Source: an uncultured Spirochaetaceae bacterium (GTDB taxonomy: Bacteria > Spirochaetota > Spirochaetia > Sphaerochaetales > Sphaerochaetaceae). From it: a DNA stretch of 64,000 nucleotides. Location of the stretch: assembly GCA_944392965.1 (NCBI GenBank), contig CALXYM010000002.1, forward strand, positions 124,001 through 188,000, read 5' to 3'. A program made the translations under genes and the position numbers. Positions 50,771 to 60,534 of this stretch are shown in pieces; within the stretch, counting starts at the first letter, position 1, and every line of letters starts with the position of its first letter. The notes below the pieces were generated by a model that was not told where the DNA came from, searched no databases, and saw nothing but the letters and a program-made list of their open reading frames with translations.

Positions 50771-50803
50771 CTCCCCCTTTATATAATCAATTGCGAAGAA
50801 ATC

Positions 50804-52723
50804 TTATTTGACCTCTTCAAAATCAGCATCTACAGAACCATCATCGTTCTTAGTTCCAGCACTGTGCTGCTGTGTGTTAGCATCCTGTGCAGCTCCCTGC
50901 TGCTGGTTCTGCTGTGCCGCCTGCTCATAAATCTTCTGACCAAGCTGCATCGACGCCTGCTGAACGGCATCAGTCTTACTCTTAAGCTCCTCTGCAGTTG
51001 CATTCTGGTTCTGAAGGGTATTCTTAAGATCATTTACAGCACTCTCTATGGAGCTTCTCTCAGCATCGCTTACCTTGTCGCCATAATCCTTAAGAGCTTT
51101 CTCTGTCTGATATACGACGCTCTCTGCGGTATTTCTTGCCTCGATCGTCTCCCTAGCCTTCTTATCATCGGCAGCATGAGCCTCGGCCTCTTTGACCATC
51201 TTCTCAATCTCCGCCTCAGAAAGTCCTGAAGAGGATTCGATAACGATCTTCTGCTCCTTACCAGTTCCAAGATCCTTAGCACTTACGTGTACGATACCAT
51301 TGGCATCGATATCGAATGTAACCTCAATCTGAGGTACTCCACGAGGTGCAGGTGCGATTCCTACGAGATCGAAGTTTCCAAGCGTCCTGTTCTGGCTTGC
51401 AAGCTCCCTCTCTCCCTGCAGTACGTGAATGGATACGGCAGTCTGGTTATCGCTGGCAGTACTGAATATCTGGCTCTTCTTCGTAGGAATTGTCGTGTTC
51501 CTCTCGATAAGTCTGGTCGTTACCCCTCCAAGAGTCTCAATACCGAGTGAAAGCGGCGTTACATCGAGAAGAAGAACATCTTTGACGTTTCCGCTCAAGA
51601 TACCACCCTGAATAGCAGCACCTACGGCAACTACCTCATCCGGGTTAACTCCCTTATGCGGCTCCTTTCCAAAGAGTTCCTTTACAAGGGTCTGTACGCA
51701 AGGAATTCTTGAAGAACCTCCGACAAGGATTACCTCATCAATCTGGCTTGCGGAAAGTCCAGCATCCCTCAGTGCGTTGAGACATGGAGTCTTTGTCCTC
51801 TCTACAAGAGGGGCGATCATCTGTTCAAACTTAGCTCTTGTAAGCTCAACCTGCAGATGCAGAGGACCATTTGCATTAGCCGTAATAAACGGAAGGTTGA
51901 TCGTCGTGGTCGTTGCAGAGGAAAGAGTGATCTTAGCCTGTTCCGCAGCCTCCTTCAGACGCTGAAGAGCCATCTTGTCCGTTGAAAGATCGACACCGTT
52001 CTTTGCCTTAAAGTCAGATACAAGCCAATCGATGATGACCTGATCGAAGTTATCTCCACCAAGGTGAGTATCACCGTTTGTACTCTTTACCTCGAATACG
52101 CCATCACCAAGTTCAAGAATTGAGATATCGAACGTACCTCCACCGAGGTCATATACAGCGATGGTCTCATCCTTGCTCTTATCCTTTCCAAAACCGTAGG
52201 CAAGCGCAGCTGCTGTCGGCTCGTTTACAATCCTCTTGACATCAAGACCTGCGATACGTCCAGCATCCTTTGTAGCCTGACGCTGAGCATCGTTAAAGTA
52301 TGCAGGAACTGTGATAACCGCTTCTGTGACGGTCTCACCAAGATAATCCTCTGCAGTCTTCTTCATTTTCTGAAGGATAACGGCACTGATGGCCTGAGGT
52401 GACAGCTGCTCACCGTTGACGCAGATCTTGATCTCATCCCCGTTTCCTGCCATTACCTTATAAGGAACCATCTTGATCTCTTCTCCAACCTCATGGAACT
52501 TCCTTCCCATGAATCTCTTGATGGAGTAAACCGTGTTTTCCGGGTTTGTCACCATCTGGTTCTTAGCAGGTTTTCCCACCAGACGGTCATTCCCCTTATA
52601 TCCAACTACGCTAGGAGTGGTTCTATCTCCTTCGCTGTTTGCTATAACAATTGGCTCGTTACCTTCCATGACAGCAACACAGCTGTTCGTCGTACCGAGG
52701 TCAATACCAATAATCTTGCTCAT
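50804..52723 (-). CDS. dnaK: Chaperone DnaK (Hsp70)
   Basis: 639 residues. ATPase domain with [32 protein letters not shown] and [10 protein letters not shown]-type motif ([16 protein letters not shown]), linker [16 protein letters not shown], substrate-binding domain and a Gln-rich C-terminal tail ending DADFEEVK, close to the usual EEVD-like end. Second gene of grpE-dnaK-dnaJ. Confidence 0.98.
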   Translation of the reverse strand: MSKIIGIDLGTTNSCVAVMEGNEPIVIANSEGDRTTPSVVGYKGNDRLVGKPAKNQMVTNPENTVYSIKRFMGRKFHEVGEEIKMVPYKVMAGNGDEIKICVNGEQLSPQAISAVILQKMKKTAEDYLGETVTEAVITVPAYFNDAQRQATKDAGRIAGLDVKRIVNEPTAAALAYGFGKDKSKDETIAVYDLGGGTFDISILELGDGVFEVKSTNGDTHLGGDNFDQVIIDWLVSDFKAKNGVDLSTDKMALQRLKEAAEQAKITLSSATTTTINLPFITANANGPLHLQVELTRAKFEQMIAPLVERTKTPCLNALRDAGLSASQIDEVILVGGSSRIPCVQTLVKELFGKEPHKGVNPDEVVAVGAAIQGGILSGNVKDVLLLDVTPLSLGIETLGGVTTRLIERNTTIPTKKSQIFSTASDNQTAVSIHVLQGERELASQNRTLGNFDLVGIAPAPRGVPQIEVTFDIDANGIVHVSAKDLGTGKEQKIVIESSSGLSEAEIEKMVKEAEAHAADDKKARETIEARNTAESVVYQTEKALKDYGDKVSDAERSSIESAVNDLKNTLQNQNATAEELKSKTDAVQQASMQLGQKIYEQAAQQNQQQGAAQDANTQQHSAGTKNDDGSVDADFEEVK

Positions 52724-52809
52724 TTCTATGTTCTCCCGTTAATTATCTTTAAGTTTCATATCGGATTATCCAATCCACGCAATCAAAATAATAAAGGTGG
52801 GTGCAATCG

Positions 52810-53376
52810 TCAAGATTTCTTAGGCTTGCCGACCATAACTTTAGCACTTCTTATAACCTTTCCATGCAGCTTATATCCTGTCTGGAACACGCTGAGGACG
52901 GTCTCCTCCTCAAGGCCTTCCTTCTCCTGAACGGCATAGGCTTCCATGACCTCAGGGTCAAAAGGTTTATCTTTTGCATCGATAGCCTCAAGGCCCCAGT
53001 TGTTCTTCAAGATGGAAAGCAGCTGGCTCTCCACCATCTCTATCCCGTCTTTAAGGGCCTTATAATCCTCTGATTTATTCGCGGCCTCAAGAGCACGGGA
53101 AAAATTATCAATCGGATCGAGAAGATCCTTTACAAGGGATTCATTCGCAAACTTCACGGCATTCTCTTTATCCTTTAAAAGCCTCTTGCGATAGTTCTCC
53201 GTCTCCGCACGGTATCTAAGGTCGTTTTCCTTGAGCTCTTCAATCTCTGCCTCGAGCTCTTTTACCCTGTTGGAAAGCTCCTCTTCCTTACCAGCCTCTT
53301 CGACTTCCTCTTCAGTTTCCTTCTCGATTTCCTCTTCAAGAATATCTTCTTTATCTTTGAGTTTATCCTTTTTCAT
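52810..53376 (-). CDS. grpE: Nucleotide exchange factor GrpE
   Basis: About 188 residues. The first 60 are a highly charged Glu/Lys coiled coil; the GrpE core follows with RYRAETENYRKRLLKDKENAVKFA, LLDPIDNFSRALEA, a LSILKNNWGLEAID region and the C-terminal VIRSAKVMVGKPKK. It releases ADP from DnaK. ATG 53376 with AAAAGG 8 nt upstream is preferred to the TTG at 53391. No hrcA gene precedes it. Confidence 0.93.
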   Translation of the reverse strand: MKKDKLKDKEDILEEEIEKETEEEVEEAGKEEELSNRVKELEAEIEELKENDLRYRAETENYRKRLLKDKENAVKFANESLVKDLLDPIDNFSRALEAANKSEDYKALKDGIEMVESQLLSILKNNWGLEAIDAKDKPFDPEVMEAYAVQEKEGLEEETVLSVFQTGYKLHGKVIRSAKVMVGKPKKS

Positions 53377-53406
53377 ATTGCACCTTTTCAATAGCTGTCA
53401 AATGGG

Positions 53407-53435
53407 AAAATAATAAGAGCGATGAAAACAGTCAA
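53407..53435 (-). promoter_or_regulatory. grpE-dnaK-dnaJ promoter
   Basis: Minus-strand TTGACT (53430-53435), 17 nt, TATTTT (53407-53412). No CIRCE element is present. CCCATTT just downstream resembles a sigma32 -10 but has no matching -35 at the right distance. Confidence 0.6.
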
Positions 53436-53438
53436 GGG

Positions 53439-55085
53439 TTAATCGTCATCATCGCTGAGATCGATTTCCTCCTCATCCCCGATGAAGATGTCATCCGGAA
53501 ACTGCTCTATGATGGTCTCAGCCCGACTCTTCTTCTCCTTCTCCTCTTCTTTCTCTTTATTCCTTTCCTGCTCAAGGCGGAGTTTCACGACCTGCGCCTC
53601 CTCCTTCATTCTCCTCTCTTTTGCCTCGCTTAATTCGCTCTGTGCCTTCTCAAGATCTTTTTGGACATCATTTATCTGACCTACGAGCTTACCGTGATCC
53701 TTCTGGCTCTTATACAGTTCCTCCTTTGCTTCGGTAACCTGCTCCTGGATCGCAGTGAGGTTAGCCTCGCTGAGGGCAATCTTATCACTGAGCTCCTTGA
53801 GCCTTGCCACAGTCTCCGAGAGCTTTTCCGCTTCTCCGGAAGAGAGCATGGCAACAGTCTCCCTTGTATCCTTTGCCCGCTCTGCAAGACTGTCTATCTG
53901 CTCCATGACAGATGCCTTTATCTTATCGAAACTGTTAGATATTTCCTCAAGTTCAGAGGCAAGAGCCGCACGATAACCAATCCGAGCCTTCTCTGAGTAA
54001 GCGTCCTTCTCCTTGGAAAGGGATAGGATCCTGTCATCAACCTCCTTGACCATTGAGGAGATACTCTCTTTCAAATCACCTTCTCTGGAGCTCATTCTCT
54101 TATCGAGATCCTTGTATTTTTCCTCTACGAGCTCATCAAATGAGGACTTTTTGCTATTGAAATTCTGCAAGATGGCATCAAACGACGCATTGAGACGATC
54201 CGAACATTCCTTGACCTTGTCATCAAGACCCCTCTTCTCATCATCAACGCTCCTCTTCATGCTCTCAAGACTCTCGCTGAGCTCACTTCTGAGATTCTCG
54301 AGGCTGCTGCGTTCCTCTTCGATGAACGCTCTCATGCTGTCTTTCAGTGCCTGATTTGAAGAACTTGCACCTTTTATGGCTTCCTCTACCTCGCTTCTGT
54401 AATCACGTACCTTTTCTGTAATACTTTCTGCGACTCTCGTCTGCTCCTCACATTCTCTCGTAAAGCCTTGCTTCTCAACATTTATGAACTCCACAAGCTG
54501 TGCCTTCTGTCTCTCAACGGCACTGGAGAACTGGCTTAGCATATCAGAATTCTCGCTCTTCTGAAGTGCTGCCTGCTGTTTCAGCGACTCCTGGGTAGAT
54601 GTCACAAGACGCACATACTCAGCCTTGAGATCCTGCATCTGGTTGACAAGGAGCTCTGATTCCTCATGGAAGGATTTCACAAACTCGGATACGCTTTCTG
54701 CTTTCCTCACCTCCTGCTGGACCACTGCTATGCGGTTCTCAGCCTGCTCGGTCTGCAGGCGGAGCTTATCGAGGGCACGACGGTAATCGACGCAGATGCC
54801 TTCAAGCTGTGTCAGGTCCTTCTGATGCTGAGCAAGCCTGTCAAGGCAGGTGTTCACGATATCCACGGTGTTTCTGGCCTTATCAACATGAGTCTGCACG
54901 TTATCCGTACAATCCTGAGCGGTAGTAAGAAGACGCTGCGTGGTAGCGGAGACCTCGCTTCTAAAGCTCTTGATCTGGGCATTGACGTTAGCAAGGCTGC
55001 GGGACTTCTTATCAGAAGACCTCACTGAGAAGAAGATTAGAAGCGATAGAATGAATAAGGCGACCGAAATCACTATATTGAGCAT
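53439..55085 (-). CDS. SpiroCoCo-type membrane-anchored coiled-coil protein
   Basis: 548 residues: one N-terminal membrane helix (about 4-22, IVISVALFILSLLIFFS), then about 500 residues of nearly unbroken heptad-rich coiled coil, and an acidic tail (EEIDLSDDDD). This is the layout of the SpiroCoCo family, found in spirochaetes and probably linked to cell shape or cytoskeletal organisation, though its function is not established. It lies between the HAD gene and grpE, separated from grpE by a promoter. Confidence 0.82.
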   Translation of the reverse strand: MLNIVISVALFILSLLIFFSVRSSDKKSRSLANVNAQIKSFRSEVSATTQRLLTTAQDCTDNVQTHVDKARNTVDIVNTCLDRLAQHQKDLTQLEGICVDYRRALDKLRLQTEQAENRIAVVQQEVRKAESVSEFVKSFHEESELLVNQMQDLKAEYVRLVTSTQESLKQQAALQKSENSDMLSQFSSAVERQKAQLVEFINVEKQGFTRECEEQTRVAESITEKVRDYRSEVEEAIKGASSSNQALKDSMRAFIEEERSSLENLRSELSESLESMKRSVDDEKRGLDDKVKECSDRLNASFDAILQNFNSKKSSFDELVEEKYKDLDKRMSSREGDLKESISSMVKEVDDRILSLSKEKDAYSEKARIGYRAALASELEEISNSFDKIKASVMEQIDSLAERAKDTRETVAMLSSGEAEKLSETVARLKELSDKIALSEANLTAIQEQVTEAKEELYKSQKDHGKLVGQINDVQKDLEKAQSELSEAKERRMKEEAQVVKLRLEQERNKEKEEEKEKKSRAETIIEQFPDDIFIGDEEEIDLSDDDD

Positions 55086-55095
55086 GTTTTTCCCC

Positions 55096-55788
55096 CTAGA
55101 GTAACATCTTCCTCATCTCATCATATGAGGAGACGACTATATCTGCTTTGCTCGTAAGAGCTCTCTTTTTATTCCTCGTAATGAGCAGGCTCTTCATCCC
55201 TGCATTCCTTGCTCCGAGTACGTCCTTTCTCTCACTGTCTCCAACATAAAGGACCTGCCCGGGGCTCAGATTAAAGTGTTCATAAAGAAGGCGGAACGGT
55301 AGCTTAGAAGGCTTGAGCCTTCCTATATCCTCACTGCTTACGACATAATCGGCAATTCCCTCAATTTTAAGAGCCTTGAGCTTACATCCAATCGGGAAAT
55401 CCGAAAGGAGGGCGATAGGAACGACCTGACTCAAATCAGAAAGGAAATCCGACATGCCGTCAAACATCCTTACCGACATGAAATCCTTCTCCCATTTTGA
55501 ATGGAAAACGCGTCTCTCCTTCTCTTTGAACCATTCAAAATCCCTGTATCCATTAGGATACATTATCTTATACTCCCTCTTTTTGAATTCTTCTGCAGAT
55601 GATAAAGGAAAATCCGAATATCCGTCCTCAGTCCGCATCCGACTCCGCATTTTGAGATATTTCAATGCAAACGGGAGATGGAAAAGGGAGGTCTTGAAAA
55701 GAATCCAGTTCGTCTGGCTCTTCGGATAGAGAGTCCCATCGATGTCAAAACATACGGCTTTTATACCATTATCCGAGATATAGCTCAC
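55096..55788 (-). CDS. HAD-superfamily hydrolase
   Basis: The 230-residue haloacid-dehalogenase-like phosphatase has CFDIDGTLYPKSQTN (motif I), ALLSDFPIG (motif II), Lys in GRLKPSKLPF (motif III) and VLYVGDSERKDVLGARNAG (motif IV). The spacing fits a subfamily I enzyme with an alpha-helical cap, YjjG-like; the substrate is unknown. The start is GTG 55788, overlapping the der stop (GTGA), so it is coupled to der. Confidence 0.87.
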   Translation of the reverse strand: MSYISDNGIKAVCFDIDGTLYPKSQTNWILFKTSLFHLPFALKYLKMRSRMRTEDGYSDFPLSSAEEFKKREYKIMYPNGYRDFEWFKEKERRVFHSKWEKDFMSVRMFDGMSDFLSDLSQVVPIALLSDFPIGCKLKALKIEGIADYVVSSEDIGRLKPSKLPFRLLYEHFNLSPGQVLYVGDSERKDVLGARNAGMKSLLITRNKKRALTSKADIVVSSYDEMRKMLL

Positions 55789-57326
55789 TTTCCCTTCCTC
55801 TGCTTCCTGTTGCGTACGATCTTCTCCGCCCTCTCCCTCTCTTTTCCAAGACGGGCCTTTCCACCAGGTTTATTCGTGATACCCTTGCTTCTTGAAGAAC
55901 TTGTGGACCTCTTTACGATCCTCTTTGCATCAAGCTCATCCTGACTAGGTCCTTTATCCCTCAGACTAGGGTTGCGGCGTCTCTCCCTTAAATTAATCTC
56001 AATTGGAATATTCGCAAAACCCATCTCCTTTCTCAGCTGATTCTTTATATATTGAAGATAAGTCTCAGGAAAATCCTTTATCCTGTTGACGAAGAGGAGG
56101 AAACGAACAGGTGTCGTAGAAACCTGAGTCCCATAGAGAATCTTGAAATAACCGTCACTTGCACGGGGAATCTCATAAGTGGAGGTCCACTCCTTGAGAG
56201 CCTCATTCAGTTCGGCGGTATCAATCCTTTTATTAAGCTGTTTCCATACAGCCCAGACGGTATCAAGCATCTTTGCCACCCCGTCAGATTCAAGTGCGGA
56301 GATGGTAACCATGGGGGCAAAGGAAAGAATCGGGAATAAAAAACGTACCCTGTCCTTTATCGCTTCAACCTGATTAGGAACATTCGCAAGAAGATCGACC
56401 TTGTTCAAAACGAGCACGATACCCTTACCCCTACGTACTATGAGACTTGCAATCTTCTTATCCTGCTCTGCAAGACCTTCCTTTATATCGACCATCAGTA
56501 GTACGACATCTGCCTCGTCTATCGTTTTTATCGCACGATTCACGGAATAGTATTCCACATCCTCTTCAACCTTACTCTTTCTTCTGATACCGGCAGTATC
56601 GAGAACCGTATAATCAGTACCCTTGTATTCAAAGGTTCCACGCATGACGTCCCTTGTAGTTCCTGCGATCTCACTGACAATCGATATATCCCTTCCTGTA
56701 AGCAGGTTCGTAAGGGTACTCTTTCCGGTATTCGGCTTTCCAAGGATTGCGAGCTTTATCCTCTCAGGCTCCTCGGGTTCCTCCAGACGTTCAAGATTCA
56801 GCATTCCAAGCATCGTGTCCTCAAGCTCCTCAAACCCGAGTCCATGTGCTGCGGATATTCCGACCACTCTCTGGTAGCCATAGCTGAAATAATTCCATAC
56901 AAGGTCGTTACGGGACACATCATCAACCTTGTTCACGACGAGGATGACCTTCTCACTATAAGGTCTCAGCTCATCGATGAGCATCATGTCCTCTCCTGTG
57001 AGATCAGTACACTCGAGGACGAAAAGTATCAAATCGGATATCTCGATGAGGGAAAGGGATTTCTCACTGACGGCAAAGTCCAGCCCTTCCTTATCAAGTT
57101 TCACTCCCCCTGAATCCACGAGTGTCACGGGATGGTTTCCAAGAAGGTAACGTGCAGGAATAGGATCCCTCGTAACCCCCGGGGTTGGATCGGTAATCGC
57201 ACGACGCTCCCCGATAAGCCTGTTAAAAAGTGTCGACTTACCGACGTTTGGTCGTCCTATTATACTTATAAGAGGCAGACTTCTGTCGATGTCGGCCTTA
57301 TTTCTGATTTCGAGTTTCTCGCTCAT
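55785..57326 (-). CDS. der: GTPase Der (EngA)
   Basis: The 513-residue double GTPase is needed for 50S assembly. First G domain: GRPNVGKSTLFNRL, DSGG and NKVD; second G domain: GKPNTGKSTLTNLL, DTAG and NKVD; then the KH-like C-terminal domain. The basic C-terminal tail (about 450-513) is longer than in E. coli. AAGGA lies about 9 nt before ATG 57326. The 3' end of ptsI overlaps its start by 29 nt. Confidence 0.96.
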   Translation of the reverse strand: MSEKLEIRNKADIDRSLPLISIIGRPNVGKSTLFNRLIGERRAITDPTPGVTRDPIPARYLLGNHPVTLVDSGGVKLDKEGLDFAVSEKSLSLIEISDLILFVLECTDLTGEDMMLIDELRPYSEKVILVVNKVDDVSRNDLVWNYFSYGYQRVVGISAAHGLGFEELEDTMLGMLNLERLEEPEEPERIKLAILGKPNTGKSTLTNLLTGRDISIVSEIAGTTRDVMRGTFEYKGTDYTVLDTAGIRRKSKVEEDVEYYSVNRAIKTIDEADVVLLMVDIKEGLAEQDKKIASLIVRRGKGIVLVLNKVDLLANVPNQVEAIKDRVRFLFPILSFAPMVTISALESDGVAKMLDTVWAVWKQLNKRIDTAELNEALKEWTSTYEIPRASDGYFKILYGTQVSTTPVRFLLFVNRIKDFPETYLQYIKNQLRKEMGFANIPIEINLRERRRNPSLRDKGPSQDELDAKRIVKRSTSSSRSKGITNKPGGKARLGKERERAEKIVRNRKQRKGK

Positions 57327-59028
57327 TTGAAAATTCCTTAACTTTCTTTTCTATCTCAATGTGGCTAGATTCTGAGAGTACTTCATTTGCAAGTCTTGAG
57401 CAATCACCATAATTCAAAGAAGTAAGATAACTTCTTATCACGGGAAGGCTTGCAGGACTCATGCTCAGCTCATCAAGACCAAGCCCCACAAGAAGAGGAA
57501 GATATAGAGGCTCCGATGCCATCTGGCCACAGAGGCCAACTTCGATCCCCTCCTTATGGGCGTTATCCACAACGAGTTTTATTAGACGCAGCACTCCAGG
57601 ATGCAGAGGATTATACAGATAGTTCGTCTTATCATTACCCCTGTCCACGGCAATCGTGTACTGTATGAGATCATTCGTTCCAATAGAGAAGAAGTCGACT
57701 TTTTTTGCAAGAACATCCGAGATGAGGGCGGCAGAAGGAACCTCTATCATCGTACCGATTTTCATATTCTCATCAAATTCGATACCATCCCTTCTCAGTT
57801 CTGCTTTGACCTCTTTCAGGAGAGAAAGCACCTCATCAAGCTCCTCAACCCCGCTTATCATGGGAAACATCATGCTCACGTTCCTATATTTGGATGCCAT
57901 GAGGATTGCACGCATCTGAGCTTTGAAATCCTTCCTATGGGAGAGCATGTACCGAACGGCACGCCAACCGAGGATAGGATTGTCTTCCGCGAGCATGCCC
58001 TCAGTCTTCTTATCCCCACCTATGTCAAGGGTCCTGAATACAATGCTGCCACGGCCAGCCATCCTGTGCGCAGCCTCCATGTATATCTCATCCTTCTTAT
58101 CCCGGCTATTCAAAATATCATCCTTTATCGCGATGAATTCAGTTCTGAAAAGCCCTATGTTCTCCGCTCCAGAGGAAATGGCATCATCAACACCTTCGAG
58201 CCACTCGATGTTCGCATCAAGGATGACGCGCTTGCCATCTGATGTCCGGCCTTTTATCTCGATACTGCCATCAAGCCCTTTCAGGAGAGCTTCACGCTCC
58301 CTCCTCTTCCTCTCATACTGGGCTATAACCCTCTTTGCAGGATTCCTTATAACCTTGCCCTCTTCTCCATCGACGATTACGGTCTCCCCCTCCTCAAGAG
58401 TTGAAGAGAAATCCACAGCACCTACTACAGCGGGGATCTTCTTACTTTTTGCAAGGATGGATACATGGCTGGTCTTTCCTCCCGTATCAAGGACTATTCC
58501 CTCGATATTCTCAAGTCCTTCAAGGCCAAGGAGTTCACTTGTAAGAATGTAGTCTGCAACGAGTATCCGCTTTTCTCTGACCTCGATATGCTCCCTTCTT
58601 TTTCCAGTAAGGGTTTCAAGAACGACATACTCTATATCACGGATATCGATGATCCTCTCTTTGAGGTATTCATCCTCCACACCGCTTATGACCTTAATGA
58701 TCTCCTCTGTCGCCTCTTCCACAGCCCAGGGAGCACTATAATGTTTCTCCCTGATGAGCTTTTTTATCGACTTCCTGTACTCAACATCCTCAAGCATCAG
58801 AAGTTCCACAGTATAAAGGGCTTTCTCACTGTCACCGATCGCATCATCAAGATACTTCTGGAATTCCTTTATGATGGATGAAAAGCAGGATTCAAGATAC
58901 TCGATTTCCTTATCGACTGAATTAACATCAATATGCTCATGAGCAATGACAAGTTTGTCATGCCGGTAGATGAACGCCTTTCCAAATGCGTAGCCGGGAG
59001 ATGATGATATTCCATTAATTTCAGTCAT
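57298..59028 (-). CDS. ptsI: Phosphoenolpyruvate-protein phosphotransferase (PTS enzyme I)
   Basis: 576 residues. The phosphorylated His is in TGGKTSHVSILAKSKKIPAV near residue 190. The PEP-binding TIM barrel contains LFRTEFI, GGDKKTEGMLAEDNPILGWR-type residues near 310-330, and GLCGQMASEP near 510. It starts the PTS cascade or a nitrogen-PTS-like regulatory chain; HPr and EII genes are not in this window. A TATAAT box lies 6 nt before the ATG. Confidence 0.95.
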   Translation of the reverse strand: MTEINGISSSPGYAFGKAFIYRHDKLVIAHEHIDVNSVDKEIEYLESCFSSIIKEFQKYLDDAIGDSEKALYTVELLMLEDVEYRKSIKKLIREKHYSAPWAVEEATEEIIKVISGVEDEYLKERIIDIRDIEYVVLETLTGKRREHIEVREKRILVADYILTSELLGLEGLENIEGIVLDTGGKTSHVSILAKSKKIPAVVGAVDFSSTLEEGETVIVDGEEGKVIRNPAKRVIAQYERKRREREALLKGLDGSIEIKGRTSDGKRVILDANIEWLEGVDDAISSGAENIGLFRTEFIAIKDDILNSRDKKDEIYMEAAHRMAGRGSIVFRTLDIGGDKKTEGMLAEDNPILGWRAVRYMLSHRKDFKAQMRAILMASKYRNVSMMFPMISGVEELDEVLSLLKEVKAELRRDGIEFDENMKIGTMIEVPSAALISDVLAKKVDFFSIGTNDLIQYTIAVDRGNDKTNYLYNPLHPGVLRLIKLVVDNAHKEGIEVGLCGQMASEPLYLPLLVGLGLDELSMSPASLPVIRSYLTSLNYGDCSRLANEVLSESSHIEIEKKVKEFSNERETRNQK

Positions 59029-59040
59029 ACTCTAATTATA
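59029..59040 (-). promoter_or_regulatory. ptsI -10 box 6 nt before ATG
   Basis: Minus-strand TATAAT (59035-59040), then TAGAGT and ATG 59028. No good -35 at 17 nt. A weak TAGAG could act as a ribosome site, so a leaderless start is less certain here. Confidence 0.4.
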
Positions 59041-59231
59041 ATACGGCTTTTGCAATTCTTTCTACAAGGCCGAAAATGCTGACATTTCACCTTAACTGCA
59101 TTCCATTCTCAATATTCGCAGAATCGGTACAGTAAAAAATCATCTGATGGTACAAAAAAGGAAAAAAGAACAGTTTACGAAGAGATAATTCTTTTAACAA
59201 CATGGGATTATGCATATTTTTCTTCCACATA

Positions 59232-59246
59232 TGCTATAATCAATAG
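59232..59246 (+). promoter_or_regulatory. GerMN gene extended -10 box, probable leaderless start
   Basis: TGCTATAAT (TATAAT at 59235-59240, extended -10), then 6 nt to ATG 59247. No -35 match and no ribosome site. Confidence 0.55.
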
Positions 59247-59774
59247 ATGAAAGATGAGGAAAAAAGCATGAAGAAGGGAAAAAACATACGATCCTATATC
59301 CTATGGCTGCTTATCTACCTCATTTTCTTTCTTTCCCTGCTATTCTATTTCGGTCCGGCTATCAGGACAAATTTAAGCGAGCATGACTATGTGGACATAC
59401 TGAATGAATACAGGAGAATACTCCTAGAAGGAGAGAGAACGAGACTTGATGTTGCTCTATACTCGATAGAGGGGATTGTAAACACATCCGCCGAGAGCAA
59501 GGTCGGTTTCACGGATACGGATCATCTCAGGATAGAGGCACTGCTGGCATCTCCGGCAGAGGAAAACCTAAAGGATGGCCTCGTCTCATTCATAGAAGAA
59601 AAAACACGACTGATCGGACTCAGCATAAGGGATGACATCGCATATGTGGAACTGTCAGAGAATTTCCTGTCCTCCCCCGATCTGGATAAAGCGAAGAGAC
59701 AAATAGAGGAAACCCTCAGGATCGGGCATCCGGACCTGAGGGTTGCGATAATAGTCGATAATCAGATCATTTAG
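59247..59774 (+). CDS. GerMN-domain membrane protein
   Basis: 175 residues: a basic N-terminus, one membrane helix (about 16-36, YILWLLIYLIFFLSLLFYF), then a periplasmic GerMN domain with EALLASPAEENLKDGLVSFI, TRLIGLSIRDDIAYVELSENFLSS and RQIEETL. GerMN domains occur in spore-germination lipoproteins and in many non-sporulating bacteria; here a cell-envelope role is inferred. The start may instead be Met8. It overlaps the convergent ymdB by 8 nt. Confidence 0.82.
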   Translation: MKDEEKSMKKGKNIRSYILWLLIYLIFFLSLLFYFGPAIRTNLSEHDYVDILNEYRRILLEGERTRLDVALYSIEGIVNTSAESKVGFTDTDHLRIEALLASPAEENLKDGLVSFIEEKTRLIGLSIRDDIAYVELSENFLSSPDLDKAKRQIEETLRIGHPDLRVAIIVDNQII

Positions 59775-60534
59775 AGAACCTTTTAATGGAAAGGGCTTTT
59801 CCAGTATTCCGGTCAGCCTCCACGATTATTCCCTGTATATGGGCCTTGCCTTCCTTGACCTCACTCTTTATTGGGAGCTGTGTAAGCACCCTCTCAATGG
59901 CCTTATCCTCCCGGCTTCCAATAACCCCGTCCGTAACACCTGTGAGGCCTAGATCGGTTATGTATGCCGTCCCTTTCGGCAGGATCCTCTCATCTGCGGT
60001 CTGTACATGGGTATGAGTCCCCGCAAGGCAGGTTATCTTTCCATCAAGATAGAAGGCAAGCGCCTCCTTCTCCTCAGTATGCTCGGCATGAAAATCAACA
60101 AAGATAAGAGGTGTGGTTTTCCTCAGCTTCTCAACCAGTGCCCCTACGGTCTGAAACGGACAGTCAATCGGAGTCATCGAATAACGGCCCTGCGCGTTTA
60201 TCACAGCAATTCCGTTTTTGATGGTATATCCCTTTCCTATGGTTCCAGATGGGTAATTAAGCGGTCTGAGAAGATTATCCGACTTCTCAAGCACCTGATA
60301 GATCTCCTCCTTCTGCCAGATATGGTTGCCACTGGTAATCACATCAATTCCCATTTTAAGGAAATTATTATAATCATCCAGGCTTATACCGAATCCGTCA
60401 GAGGCGTTCTCCCCATTTGCGATTATAAAATCTATCTTCTCTTCCCTGATTATAGATGAAAGGGAGAGAAAGAGGGCCCCCATTCCAGAGGAGCCCGAAA
60501 CATCTCCAAGTTCAAGAACTCTTACAGTTGACAC
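59767..60534 (-). CDS. ymdB: YmdB-type metallophosphoesterase (cyclic nucleotide phosphodiesterase)
   Basis: 255 residues of the TIGR00282/YmdB family. Binuclear metal motifs are LGDVSGSSGMGAL, FIIANGENASDGFGI, VITSGNHIWQKEE, FVDFHAEHTEEKEA and GTHTHVQTAD. The Bacillus enzyme hydrolyses cyclic nucleotides and is linked to RNase Y, whose gene lies directly upstream. The start is GTG 60534, sharing one base with the rny stop codon. Confidence 0.93.
   Translation of the reverse strand: MSTVRVLELGDVSGSSGMGALFLSLSSIIREEKIDFIIANGENASDGFGISLDDYNNFLKMGIDVITSGNHIWQKEEIYQVLEKSDNLLRPLNYPSGTIGKGYTIKNGIAVINAQGRYSMTPIDCPFQTVGALVEKLRKTTPLIFVDFHAEHTEEKEALAFYLDGKITCLAGTHTHVQTADERILPKGTAYITDLGLTGVTDGVIGSREDKAIERVLTQLPIKSEVKEGKAHIQGIIVEADRNTGKALSIKRFSK

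Noticed and set aside
53392-53438. Sigma32-type promoter for grpE
   Set aside because: CCCATTT resembles the -10, but the CTTGACT upstream is 23 nt away, too far; the sigma70-like pair fits at 17 nt.
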